NCBI GenBank assembly: GCA_045837725.1
Contig: JBEWZL010000069.1
Coordinates: 1-64,000 of the forward strand
Length of the DNA stretch: 64,000 nt
Reading direction: 5' to 3'
Origin: Vermamoeba vermiformis
Taxonomy: Eukaryota > Tubulinea > Echinamoebida
In this document: positions 46,430 through 58,409 of the stretch, one piece after another
Layout of the letters: each line of letters begins with the position of its first letter
Numbering within the stretch: position 1 is the stretch's first letter
Made by a program: the position numbers and the translations under genes
The notes under the pieces: generated by a model
What the model was told of the DNA's origin: nothing
Database searches by the model: none
What the model saw: only the letters and a program-made list of their open reading frames with translations

Positions 46430-46585
46430 CAAAGTTGTAACGATTAACAGCGCGACAAAAACTTGATGCGAGTGAAACTACACTTTTCCAATCTTGATCG
46501 AGTGACTATATTACAACAATAAAGAATCACTATTTGCTCTACGTGGAATTGATTTTATTTCGTCAAAAAAATACAACCAATGAAT

Positions 46586-48235
46586 CTATTCAAAGAAGCC
46601 TGGTGAATTACCAGCCAAAATCATGTCGTAAGGGTAGTCCAAGGGACGAGTAGAGGCCTTGTCCAAAGCAGCGACTTGTGTGTCGGTCAAAGTGAACAAA
46701 CCAGCTTCAATGTTCTCTTCAAGTTGTTGCACGGTCTTGGCACCAATGATCACTGATGACACGGCTGGTTTGTGCAGCAACCAGCGAAGTGACACTTGCG
46801 CCACGCTCTTGTTGACTTCCTTCGCAACTTCTTCGATCTGCAAATATTAATTAGTACGAGAAAAATGAGGTCAAAGTTGGTCGTGTTCGAGGGTACCTTG
46901 TCAATGACGTTCCAAGTAAAGTCGTTGTTCCAACGGGAGAAATTAGTTTGAGACCAACCGATCTTCTCGGCCCAAGCAACTCTAGAGCTAGAATCGCTCG
47001 ATACGTCGTGTTGGCGAGAATATTTGCCGCTCAAAAGTCCACCTGTCAAAGTGTCAAAATGTCATCAGATGCCTCTTTCAACTTCGCTTTTCTCATCAGA
47101 TTCGATCGATCATTTACCCTTCAAAGGAGACCAAGGCAAAATACCAAGTCCTTCGTTCTTGCAGACTTCAAAAGCCTCATTCTCGGAGTTACGCTCGAGC
47201 AACGAGTATTGTTGTTGCAAGCTGACGTACTCTGTTATATGATACGATATTAATAACACTATACAATTACATAATAATATGAAAATTGTGATTCGTTTGT
47301 CATGCTATTGAAATCACTGAAAAAATGTCCGCGGTCGGATGTGGATCTGAAAACTTACGTTCCAAACCGATGTGCTTGCTCAAATCGATTGCCTTTTGCA
47401 ATTGCCAACCATTATAGTTGCTGGCACCAATATAACGCACTTTGCCTACACGTACGAGGTCGTTCAAAGTGGTCAGAGTCTCGAGGAGTGGCGTGCTGGC
47501 ATCCCAAAGATGGATCTGGTACAAATCGATGTAATCCGTTTGTAATCTCTTTAAAGACCTGAATTATGATAAAATTAATATAATGTATCGCGAGTATGAA
47601 GAAACGACTAGATTTGATCTAACTGCAAATTGAGATTTTTTTGTTTAAAGCCATTGCAATTCAAAAAAAATATTACGGTCTGAATTCCTTAATAAATATT
47701 AATAATAATTCTTACGCCTCGACTGATGCCAGAATGTGCTTTCTGGATGCGCTCTTATCGTTGGGACCAGGACCGACTGAGTTGCGGAATTTTGTTGCAA
47801 TAACAAAGTTGTCGCGCTTCTTAGTCTTCAACCAATTACCAACTAGCATATTTATAATTAATTTAATATTTGACACTGAGATAACTCGATCTGGATGTTG
47901 CTTACCAATTTGTTCGGAATGGAATGGACCATAAATATCGGCAGTATCGATAAAATTGCCTCCAAGCTCAGAGAATCGATCCATAATTTGAAACTGGATT
48001 CTGAGGGTAAGGAAATTAATTTGAGTTCACTGAAAATTTTTCGTCTTACCTTCATCCGTTGTAGGCATGTTCCAAGAGCTAGGACCGAAAGTCATCGCGC
48101 CTAATATCACATTTAGCATATTACTAATTTAATTCCGATTTTTAATTCATTACCTAAGCAGATCTCGGACACTTTTAAACCGGTGCTGCCCAGATTTCGG
48201 TACTTCAATTTCTTTTGTTGTTTTTGCTCAGCCAT
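46586..48235 (-). CDS. Aldo-keto reductase (one-base frameshift in exon 3)
   Basis: Eight exons (48154-48235, 48050-48100, 47906-48000, 47716-47842, 47359-47558, 47118-47231, 46897-47042, 46586-46837). The (alpha/beta)8 NADPH-dependent oxidoreductase family is shown by [29 protein letters not shown] (catalytic Asp and Tyr), NFVIATKF (Lys), [12 protein letters not shown] (His), [14 protein letters not shown] and the cofactor site [19 protein letters not shown]. It is close to the YajO/IolS-like group. Exon 3 is 95 bases where the flanking phases need 96; the break lies near 47985-47990 in CAAATTATGG. Everything else is intact, so a consensus error is likely. Expected length 355 residues, cytosolic. 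Confidence 0.88.
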
Positions 48236-48674
48236 TGTTAGTGCAAGAGTTGTGTTCTCAATGTTGGTTTCAATTGAATGATGACGGATGCGGTCTCCTG
48301 ATTTTATGTTGAAACTTCGGCCAAACGGAGAATTATGGATATTTATTGATACGAGTTGCACCGATTTGCCGAAGTATTTTCTTTAATACGGACAATGGAA
48401 TCTTCTACTCGGAGAAAATATTGATATTGGGATCATATCACTAGTGGCGCTACTCTTACCTTCCAAAACGATCCAGATCGAATCTTCCTCGAGATCGAAC
48501 GTTTAACCCAGGAGATATCACCACGTTGTTATTGCAAATTTACATTGCATATATTGGAACTGCAATACGGTTTAGATTCAGGTAAGCGTGGGCAGATCGC
48601 GTGCATTTTAAATATTTATATTAGTTAAATTGGTTTAATTTTATTGTACAATTTTCCGAAAATTACACTACAAA
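48236..48674. other. Intergenic upstream of the aldo-keto reductase
   Basis: About 440 bases carrying the reductase promoter and the 3' flank of the LRR receptor gene. No gene seen. Confidence 0.5.
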
Positions 48675-50915
48675 CTAGACCGCTTGTGAGTGAATTCCTG
48701 ATTGGGTTCTCACTCGTGAACTAATCATTGCTTCCTCTGCTCGTCGTTTGTTACGCCTGACAATCATTATAGGCACAACGATCGCTGCTGCCACGACAAT
48801 AGGCAAGCATATAATTAGTGCTATTGCATAATCAGGTAAGCTTGGTTGACCTTGCTGCTGACACGTGTCCGAAGGTGTCACTAAAAGTGTCAACTTGGTG
48901 TTTTCATAAACGACCTCCGCTCGATCACATTCGCCTTGATTTTCATACACGAGATTAACGCTGTCAAATTTCCCCGTATAACACGCATACGTCATCAAGT
49001 CGACTTCGTCCGTTGGATCAAGTTGACTGAAATCTACTTCGACCACTAAATCTCCGCTGAAATCTGGACACTCACTACCATTAATGTAAATAGCTGATCC
49101 GGGCGTCATTGTCACCGAAGAATTCGCTGAAAACTCGACTGACGTGACAACAACTTCACCTTCGATTTGTGTGTCATCGGTAATAACACCTAAAATAGAA
49201 CCAATCAGATGTCAATGACAGCTTTACTGTCGCACGTACATTTTGCAAGATCGCCTTTGCATCGCTGAGGTGCACAGCACAAGCTCGTATTGTATACTGA
49301 GCATCCAACTAGCAGCGTGAAATTTTGACTGAAGCAGCCTGACAGACCGACGTTGTTTTGAAATTGCCTTATAAAGGTTATTAGTATCATAATGACTGTA
49401 ACAATAGACGTACAGTAGCGTCATTGAGTTGGGAAGCTTCGGAACTGCTCCGGACAATTTATTGCCGTCCAAAATCCTGCGACGAGTTAATCAATCATTA
49501 TCACGATGAAAAACAATTACTGCGGACTTACAGCCAGAACATGACCGATTGAGTAAACTCAGGAATAGTGCCAGTCAAGTGGTTGTTGCTCAGAATTCTA
49601 TGGTCGCAAAACGTCAGTGCAAAAGCCCTGCAGACTCTCATCAATGTGATACTCACAAATTTTGCAATTGAGTGTTGCCCGTAAACGAAGGAATCGTTCC
49701 GTTGAGAAGATTATCGGATAATTTTCTATCGTGACATTAGTACTTTTCGAGACCGATACTAACTTAGCAAGACTTACAATGTCGTCAAATTCTTCAAGTT
49801 CTCTATGCTCGACGGTATTGTTCCCACGAAGTTATTGCCGTTTAAGCTCCTAAATTTCCTTATTAGGAAAGTGCTTCAAAACTGAGGGTGCAACTCACAA
49901 TTCTTGAACGGCTGACATGTCGCCTAACCAAGACGGCAATGTTCCATCGAGATTATTATCCTCTATTTGAAGTGTTGTAAGCGATTTTAAGTTCGCTAGT
50001 GTGCTGGGCAATTCTCCTTCGAATTTATTATTGCCCAAAACTCTGTACGGCAAGAAAAGGCTTGAAGTTAGTATTAAAGTATTATAACGATTTTTTGAAT
50101 AGTTAATCCGTACAATACGGTCAGTTTAGTTAAGCTGCCGAGCCAGTCCGGAAGAGAACCGTTGAAGTTGTTGAAATCAGCCCGAAACACTGTCAGATTT
50201 GATAGTAAAGACAATGAAGGCAGTTCTCCGATGAAACTGTTATTATCCAATCTCCTATAGTAATGAAACGAATAATTAGAATGCGGATGTGGATTTGGTC
50301 GAAGTTTGTACGTACAATAAAGTAAGCCCTAAAAGATTGCCAATAGTTGAAGGAACAGTTCCGGTAATGTAATTGTCGCTAAGGTCCCTAATAAAGAATC
50401 AATTAATGCACCAATCCCAAGAACCCAATTCGGATCCACAAGAACCGAAAATTACTTGGTCCAGGATATTACTGGAATCGTATTCCACTTACAAATTCTT
50501 GAGGTCTACCAAATTTCCAATGGAAGTGGGTAAGGAGCCACTAACATTAAGCCCGCTGAGTGACCTAAACCGAATGCGATCAAAATTATTTCAGATTAAA
50601 GTGTACATTAATAGATGCGTTGTATAATATTATCGCAGATGTATTTGTATAATAATTTTATCCGTCACCTTAATGGACACAATGAAAAAATTATTATCGA
50701 GAAACTTACAAAGATCCAAGGGTGCGAGGTACGCTGACCGAGCAGGTAACTCCGGGCAGCTTGCAAGCTGTTATGAGCGTGGCATTTGCATATTCGGGAA
50801 TATTGAGGGCAACACCTAAATCTTTAAGGGCGACGACCTGAGATTGATCGATCGAGCAATTACCAAACTGCAGCAAGCAACAGTACGCAAAAAAAATAAC
50901 CAAAATCCTCGTCAT
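48675..50915 (-). CDS. LRR receptor-like type I membrane protein
   Basis: Starts with a signal peptide (MTRILVIFFAYCCLLQFGNC). About ten leucine-rich repeats of the plant-like 24-residue type follow (LSLSGLNVSGSLPTSIGNL, LDLSDNYITGTVPSTIGNL, LDGNKLSGAVPKLPNS). Most are coded by single 72 base exons with the same intron phase, two by 144 base exons. A Cys-rich juxtamembrane region (VGLSGCFSQNF, SLCCAPQRCKG), a beta-rich stretch, one membrane helix (YAIALIICLPIVVAAAIVVP) and a short basic tail without kinase end the protein. It is expected at the cell surface as a receptor or adhesion protein. Exon-per-repeat structure suggests the array can grow by exon duplication. I did not verify every small exon in phase. 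Confidence 0.85.
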
Positions 50916-51136
50916 CGTTGTTACTTGCGATCGATAGTATAAATGAACTAATTGTAGCGATTAAGAAATACTATGTTTTGCAACAATTTTACGGGTTACC
51001 AAAAAAGGAAGTGCTGGTACGGACAATTTAGAAAGATGTAACATCTACGAACACAAATTATTAGTACCCATATTTATACAATAAAAATATACAAGAAGAA
51101 TATTTGAAATTTAAAGCTTCTAGATCTTTTCACTTA

Positions 51137-52865
51137 TTACTTGCTCTGACTTTTCAATGCCAGCAAGGACTTCTTCAACTGATCCACGTGACCAGGTTTA
51201 TCGACGCCGCAAACAGTAAGCATTTTGTTGAACTCCGCTTCGTCATCCATAAGCTCGATCAGGTAGTCCAGATCGTCGTATCCGGACTGTTCAAAGGCTT
51301 TGGCGTACTTTTTCAATCCCGCGAACTTGAACTTGGCGAAGATCGATGCAGTGCTGCTACTGCTCATGGATTGGTTGTCGAATGGCTCTTCTTTGCTCTC
51401 GCTGCTCAGAACCAGTTGTAACGGCTTAGTCTCGACGACCACGCTGGCCTTGCTGTCCGCTTCTTCTTCTTCTTCACTGATTTGCAAGGATGTAGTGTTG
51501 ATGGTCATACCGGCGTCCTCTTCGCAGCTGATCTGAATCGAGGCAGTAGACTGATTCAGCTCTCGTTTGATGACCTTCGTCAGATCCACTTTCAATCTCT
51601 TAGCTTGATTAGAGTAAACCTCACTGTCCTCTTCTTCTTCGCTAGATCGCTTTCTCTTTCTCTCGTTGGTATTGTTGTCGTTGTTGTTGTTGTTACGGAT
51701 TGATGTGCTTTCTGCAAGCAGATCGGGATCCACGCTGAACCTGCACAAGCTTTATTAGCGCTTGACAGAGGAGAATATATTGGCTACTTACAAAGACATG
51801 TCCTCATCGGCAGGTATGGGCTCGTCCTCTTCAATAGCGTCCATATCAAGTTCATCCTCTTCGGGTTCATTTTGCTCCTCAGCTTGAACATCATCATCGT
51901 CGTCGAAATTGTCAACAGCACCAAGCGCATCTTCCCAGCTCTGAATGCACGGCTTGAAATTGTCTCTGAGTGTGATCAGGTCATTACCAATGATCTTGTG
52001 CACGTGATCAAGAGCTTGCTCGAACGTCATTTTAAACAGCGCTATCGCGAAACCTAGGACAATTGCCAAGGCTCTGTATGTGGATTAGAATAGCCCTCAA
52101 TGTTTACTTAGGGTATATATATTACCTGGTTCCTGTTTTGTCGAAGACAAGTACGGATTTGTTCGTCTCGTAACAAGATCTGAGAAAATTGAGAGCTTGC
52201 AGCAACGTTTCAAGCTCGATGAAATCAACCTCCTTGATGGGCACGTGGTGGCACTCGTACTCATTTTCATAGTGATTTTTTGTGTCGTCGCCAACGTTAA
52301 GAACGGCTTGTACGTCGATATCTAAAAATTGTTTGGTTAAGGCTGGGATAAGTGGCTCGTCACTTACGTTTTGTGCAGAGGTCTATCTCGGTCTTGCGTA
52401 CACCAAGGATAACCCCACGGAATATCTCAAAGCCGCGAGATTCAAGTTGCGCCTGTCGTTCTTTGAGCGAATGCTTTGCATTGAGACTTTTCTGCAAAGC
52501 TTCGCGGGCAGCTTGCCTTTTCTTTCGAATACTAAATATCGTTAAATTAGTGTCAAGTAATTTGTTGGAAGGTATTATTTAATAACTGCATAATTTTTTG
52601 TGAATTCTGAGTATTGATTGACAGATTCGAAAAAAATCATTGGATTAATTTACTTGTTCATTTAAAAATATGCTACTTACGCCTCTTTCTCTTCCTCGGT
52701 CTTAGGATTTACCACGCGGCCGCTCTTTTTTGGAGAAGCTCTGATCTTCGTCGGACTTTCAAAAGGTTCCTGCTTGGCTCTCAAGCCTCGGGTATCTCGA
52801 TGCTCAAAGTCGGCCCTGCTCCAATACTTGCCGTCAAGTAATGTTTTTAATTCTTCTGAGCTCAT
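51137..52865 (-). CDS. Dual-specificity-phosphatase-like pseudoenzyme with C-terminal SAM domain
   Basis: Five exons (52681-52865, 52377-52531, 52126-52321, 51792-52073, 51137-51740) close in phase to 473 residues. After a basic, coiled N-terminus, residues about 115-215 follow the DSP fold: IDVQAVLNVGDDTKN, LETLLQALNFLRSCYETN, VLVFDKTGTRALAIVLGF, MTFEQALDHVHK. In active enzymes the P-loop is HCxxGxxR; here Asp replaces the catalytic Cys and the loop is one residue short, so catalysis is not expected. A very acidic stretch with poly-Asp/Glu and a KRKRSSEEEE region come next. The last 70 residues are SAM-like (FAGLKKYAKAFEQSGYDDLD). It likely works as a phospho-site binder or scaffold, perhaps in the nucleus. 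Confidence 0.8.
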
Positions 52866-53010
52866 TAGTGAGGTGTGGTCGCTCGACTGAAGTTCAAAAA
52901 TTAAACGGTCAGATCGAGCGCCAAAAATTTATGAAACTATTAACAATTTTATTTGCGCGGCTTCTTTCAGCCAAAAATGTACATTGTTTAGTGGAATAGC
53001 GATTATTTAA

Positions 53011-56000
53011 TTATATGCTGATTTGTTTCGTGGATCGTCGAGTCTTTGGTGGAGCAGCTGTGCTTGCTTGCGTAGGAGGAGATTGTTGAAAAGCGACCTT
53101 AAATACCTCATCATAATGAGATACGTAATGAACTTCAAGGTCCCTCTTAATATAGTCGGGCAACTCTTCAAAATCTTTCTTGTTGTTGGTAGGGAAGATC
53201 AAGGTGGTTACACCGGATCTCTTAGCAGCAATTGTCTTTTCCTTAACACCACCTAAATAGCATATTAGAATTTCTTCATAAACTGGCTGCGACTAAGTGT
53301 GTTCAGGCGAAATCTAGATCGCGTGATCCGCGCACTTATGATGTCTTACCAATAGGCAGGACTTTGCCAGTGATAGTGACTTCACCAGTCATAGCGAGAT
53401 CCTTCTTGACTGGTTTGTTAAGAGCCAAAGAGAGCAATGAAGTGACCATTGTAATGCCTGCAGAAGGTCCATCTTTAGGTGTCGCGCCAGCAGGAATGTG
53501 CATGTGCATTGAGGCCTAGATACGTCATATTAGCTCGAGTACGGTGTTGATGGTAAGATCTACTTACTGTTTCGAAGAAGCGGTTGGCAGGATTGTGTCG
53601 CAGCAAGTGAGCCTTGGCGTAAGTGTACGCGATCTCGGAGCTTTCTTTCATGACTTCACCCATCTTGCCTGTCCTTCGCAAACCAGGCTTGCTGCCGAAC
53701 TTATCTACACTCGATTCGACGTATAAAGTAGCGCCACCCATCTCGGTCCAGGCCAAACCCATGACAACACCAAGAGGTGTCTCTTCGAAGAATCTGTCTG
53801 TGCTGAAGGCAGGCTTGCCGACGTACTTCTGTAAGTTTTCTTTGGTGATAACCACGTGATCAGTTTCGCCTTGAACGATCTGCAAAGCGACTTTACGGAA
53901 TATCTTTTCAATCTTTTGTTGAAGGTTTCTAACACCAGCTTCACGGCAATAAGATTGGATCAATTCTTGGGCTGCCATTGGAGTGACAGTGACTTGTTCG
54001 GGCTTCAAACCAGTCTCTTTCAACGTGGTAGGAATCAAGTACCTACAGTAATTAATTAGTACGGCTTATTACGAGAAGCGAGTGATGTCAACTTACTTGT
54101 TCAAAATCTCCATCTTTTCTTCGAGCACGTAGCCGCTCAAACGAATTACCTCCATACGGTCAAGCAATGGTCCAGGAATCGTGTCTTGAAGATTGGCCGT
54201 GCAAATGAAGAGCACCTTTGACAGGTCATAAGGAACGTCCATGTAGTGGTCCAAGAAACCAGAGTTTTGTTCCGGATCCAACACTTCAAGCAAAGCTGAT
54301 GAAGGGTCTCCTCGCCAGTGCTTGGTCATCTTATCAATCTCGTCGATCAGAATGACAGGATTTGATGTTTGAGTGCGCTTGAGGGCTTGAATGATCTTGC
54401 CGGGCATAGCTCCAACATAGGTACGACGATGACCCTTGATTTCAGCCACGTCGTTCATTCCACCGACAGAGAAGCGATAGAACTCACGACCTAAGCTGCG
54501 TGCAATTGACTTGCCAATGCTGGTCTTACCAACGCCAGGCGGGCCGACCAATAAAATGATCTTGCCTTGCACTGAGTTCTTCATAGCACCGACTGCGATG
54601 AACTGCAAGATCTTCTCCTTGACATGTTGCAAGCCATAGTGATCTTCATCGAGGATCGTTTCGGCCTTCAACAAGTCAAACGACTCTTGAGAGTACACGC
54701 CCCAAGGAATGTTCGTCAACCAATCCAAGTAGTTCTTGGTCACGTGGAACTCGACAGACGATTGTTCCAAATTGCTCAATTTGGTCTAAAAACCATACAT
54801 TAGTTTCAGTCATTTTAGCCAAGATTTAACCAACGTACCATTTCGTCATTGATGACAGTCATCGCGTGCTCGGGCACGGTGTACTTTGCAAGTCTTTCCT
54901 TGAACTTGGCAATAACTTTGCTCTTCTCATCGCCCTTAGCACCGAGTTCGCCCTTAATGACCTTGATTCGCTCGCTGGCCTGGAACTTTCTGTTTGTCTC
55001 GCTCAATTGGTGCTTGACTTTCCTGCACGCGAAAAAAATGTTAGCCTGTATACCTAGAAATAGTATCTAAAGCAAACGTACTCTGAGACTTCGTGGTCCG
55101 TATGAATCAGCTCGTATTTGAACTTGACGAATCTAAGCGCCAGCTCCAATCTCTCCTTCAAATTGTTGCACTCCAAAATTTCAATTAATTTATCGGCGTT
55201 CGAGGGGTGAGGCATAGCAGAGGCAATAACTTCAGGGATGATGAATGAAGTGTTTGCTGGTTCTTTGAACAAAGTTTCTCGGTCGGGAATGAACAACAAG
55301 CGAGACATACTATAATAAGCAAGTATAAGCATTATGCAATAATGAATGGATATGCGATTAAACTTACACTGCGCCCTCGCGTTTTAAGGTTTCCACGATC
55401 TTGTTGTACGTGAAAATCAACTCGAAACTGTAGGCCTTGATAGTCTCGTCAGCAGAGTCTACAGGATCGTCTTCGAAGGGCACAATGTTCACGTGCATCG
55501 TGGTGTCGTTAGGGTGACGCACGACGGAAGTGGCTTTAATGCGCGAATGGGACATGAACATCACTTGCGCGTATTTCTCGCCCAAGGTAATGTCCTTAAT
55601 CTCTGCTAATACTCCGACTTTGCGAATTTGATTTAACTGCGTTGGGTTCGCTGGACTATCTCTCGCCGTCATTAAGAACAATCCTACTTTAGTTCCGTCA
55701 CGCTTGATTTTTTTCAAGGCGTCCAAATGCATCACATCATAGCTCAACACTTTGATGCCTAATTTTACATAAAATTAGTTTATGATTTATAAATTGAGAT
55801 TTTTGTCCTTTGCATACCATTGGGATAAATAGGCACGTCCGATAAAGGCAATACGGCAACTTTTTTAGGCACTGTCACTGGTTTTTTGCCTGCGTATTGT
55901 CCCGATGTTTGAATTGTTTCTTCGGCTTCTTCAGCTTCAAGAACTTCATCATTGTTATTGTGCTTAGAATTTGCGATAAATCTACGGTCCTATATTAAAA

Positions 56001-56738
56001 ATAAAAATATTAGTGTTGTTCTCTCAGCGCGTGGAATTGTGTTGGAAAATTATTATTGAAATTTCCGTAACAATAAGGAAGTTACTAGAATATGGATAAA
56101 CGACGTGTAGAACTATGTATATCCTCCATTATTAGGGCACTGCAATTAAATATTGATTTCAATAAAATATTAAAGAAAATTTTGATAAGAGTGGCCAAAA
56201 CATATGCCGTTGCTAGTTGATAATTTTAATCGCATTAAAGTATTGAATGCAAAATAATGTCCACAAAATAATAATATAAAGTGGATTACTTACTAGTCTA
56301 TCGAATTTCTCTTGGTAAACGACGGATGTAGTTAGCGACGATGCTCCGCTGAATATACTCGCGCCATTCGTGCTATTAATATTGTTATATCTACCGGTAC
56401 GCGTTACTGAACTGCCTCTTTGCTTCGTCACGAGATCGGATGTGGACAATTTTCTCTGCGCTATCTGAGTGCTGAAAGCCGCAGTAGTCGTCCGGCTAAT
56501 ATTATTTGACGTTAATATTCTAGGAACAATTTTACCTATTTTATTAATTTCATTAATTCGAGCGCATCCAAAGTTGAGTTCAGAATAAATGAAAAAATTT
56601 TCAAATATCAAGAATGATATATTAGAGTTAATATTATATAATGCAATTTATGGCGGCACTCGTTTAATAAATAAATTAATTTGGAACGAGATGTCGCGTT
56701 ATTATGAAAATTGTAAACCTACCACCAGCCCGCAACAT
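53011..56738 (-). CDS. Mitochondrial Lon protease
   Basis: Ten exons (56723-56738, 56294-56535, 55818-55989, 55368-55758, 55082-55309, 54839-55022, 54097-54785, 53568-54042, 53350-53515, 53011-53252) close in phase to 934 residues. The first exon is only 16 bases and gives MLRAG; joined to exon 2 it forms an Arg/Ser/Thr-rich presequence ([20 protein letters not shown]), fitting import into mitochondria. The N-terminal substrate domain ([14 protein letters not shown]) is followed by AAA+ motifs GPPGVGKTS (Walker A) and VILIDEIDK (Walker B), and by the protease domain with the Ser of PKDGPSAGI and the Lys of GGVKEKT. Lon degrades damaged matrix proteins and binds mtDNA. The C-terminus has a short basic Pro-rich extension. 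Confidence 0.95.
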
Positions 56739-57108
56739 TCTCTATGTACAAATACTATATATCTATATAAACAAATATAAACACTATGTTTTGTTGCCGG
56801 AGGTGTTGGCTACTCCTTTGAAAATGAACGTTGAAATTGAAACAGAAAATAACGACAAAATATTATTCGCGCGACGTGTCCCGACTTAATTGCCCACAAA
56901 TTAAGTTACCAGAAGGTATTTTCCTAACGGCAGTACTTTAAAAAATAGCAACTCGACTTTGCCGCAAACCTGAAGGAACCATCTGATTTTTTTTTCAAGA
57001 TGCATCTGGATCTGGATTCGCACCATCCTGGACGCTTAGGAGACATTCGACATCTTATACCTTTAGCTACGTTTATTATTCACGTGCTAACATTATGATA
57101 TTGATACT
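56739..57108. other. Intergenic upstream of Lon
   Basis: About 370 bases with the Lon promoter and the 3' flank of the acetyltransferase gene. No gene seen. Confidence 0.5.
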
Positions 57109-58227
57109 TTAGTTCTTCTTTTCTTCAGTCTTGGCCTCATCCCTTTTCTTGAACATTTTTTTCTAAAAGCATCGTTAGATCTACATACATAACCACACGA
57201 CGATAATATATGTCATATATCATTCATATAGGGCGAGTATTTTCGCCTTTATCTCATTATTTAAGACTTACCATGGCATAAGCGTCTTCGCCGTCAGCAT
57301 AATATTGAGCTTCGATATCAGAAACCCTATTACACGCAAATTAGTATACTAATCCATATCTAAATATAGGTCTGCTCTATTCTATTTTTATACACTTACT
57401 CGAATCCTAAGACATCTTTGTACAATCCCAACGCAGCTCTGTTTCCTCGTCGCACGTGTAAGCTAACATATTCAGCACCGTGATTTTCAATCATAGCCTC
57501 AACTGTTAAGAATTTTCATTAAGGATAATAATATATGAGCTGAGTATATTAAGAATATAGTATTTAGGTCGAATTAGGATACTGGCTTGATTCATCAACA
57601 ATGAGGCCAAACCCATCTTTCGGTGTGTCCTCATAACTGCGAGTGAAGTAATGTGGCCGTGAGGTTGATCTCCGGGCTTCAAGTCCTCCTCCCTAATAGA
57701 GTAATGTTAGTAACTGCCCGCTACATAATATCCTTGGACCAGCAGCATCGAGCCAATTGTACAGAAGACTCGAATTGTGTTGATTCTTTTAAGAGTAGCT
57801 ATTGGTTGCTTACATTTTAGCAAGAACGTATCCGACAATGTGTCCTTTGTAATCTTCAGCGACTTGAGACAAATGTGGCCTTCAATAATAATATTAAAAA
57901 TAATGAAAAAATTATTTTGCGAATAGTGATCATTCTTTGCGCTTACCAAGTCAATAAGTGATATAAATAATATTTCATTTGATAATTTTCGGGCAAGCAG
58001 GTCAAGTTGGCCTTCTGCATCTCGAAAAGGTCGTCAACCTGGATTAAAAATATCTCAGCCACTATAAATCTAGATAATATTACAAATGCGCCGTATATGC
58101 TATAAATAATTTATAATAATTTTTTTTAAACGTATAGCATCGATATGACACGATTATAGTCGTCAGATCCGGTCAACGCTGGATTTCGCTTTAAACTTAC
58201 TGTAGCTCTTCGAATAGTAACCGACAT
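57109..58227 (-). CDS. NAA10: Catalytic subunit of N-terminal acetyltransferase A (Naa10/ARD1)
   Basis: Seven exons (58201-58227, 57947-58038, 57814-57879, 57583-57692, 57400-57502, 57272-57326, 57109-57162) give 168 residues in phase. The GNAT fold starts [20 protein letters not shown] and contains [18 protein letters not shown], typical of Naa10, then [18 protein letters not shown], where RxxGLA binds acetyl-CoA, and [16 protein letters not shown]. Naa10 with the Naa15 scaffold acetylates nascent chains at Ala, Ser, Thr and similar N-termini on the ribosome. The C-terminal tail is short and Lys/Glu-rich, shorter than in animals. Confidence 0.93.
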
Positions 58228-58409
58228 GTTGTATTAATCTCCTGTTATATATACAAGCTGGTCACTGGTGCTGTTACTTTGGTTTAGTCACACAAACAAT
58301 TAATTTGTTAGGCACCAAAAGTAACCCTTGTGCTCAATAAGTAGTCGCGACAGACAATAGGGAGTAATATATCGACAAGTCAAAATTTTATTGTATTCAC
58401 AAAAGGTGT

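Noticed and set aside
47302-48104. Plus-strand frames across the aldo-keto reductase
   Set aside because: Antisense of well-defined reductase exons with all catalytic residues on the minus strand.
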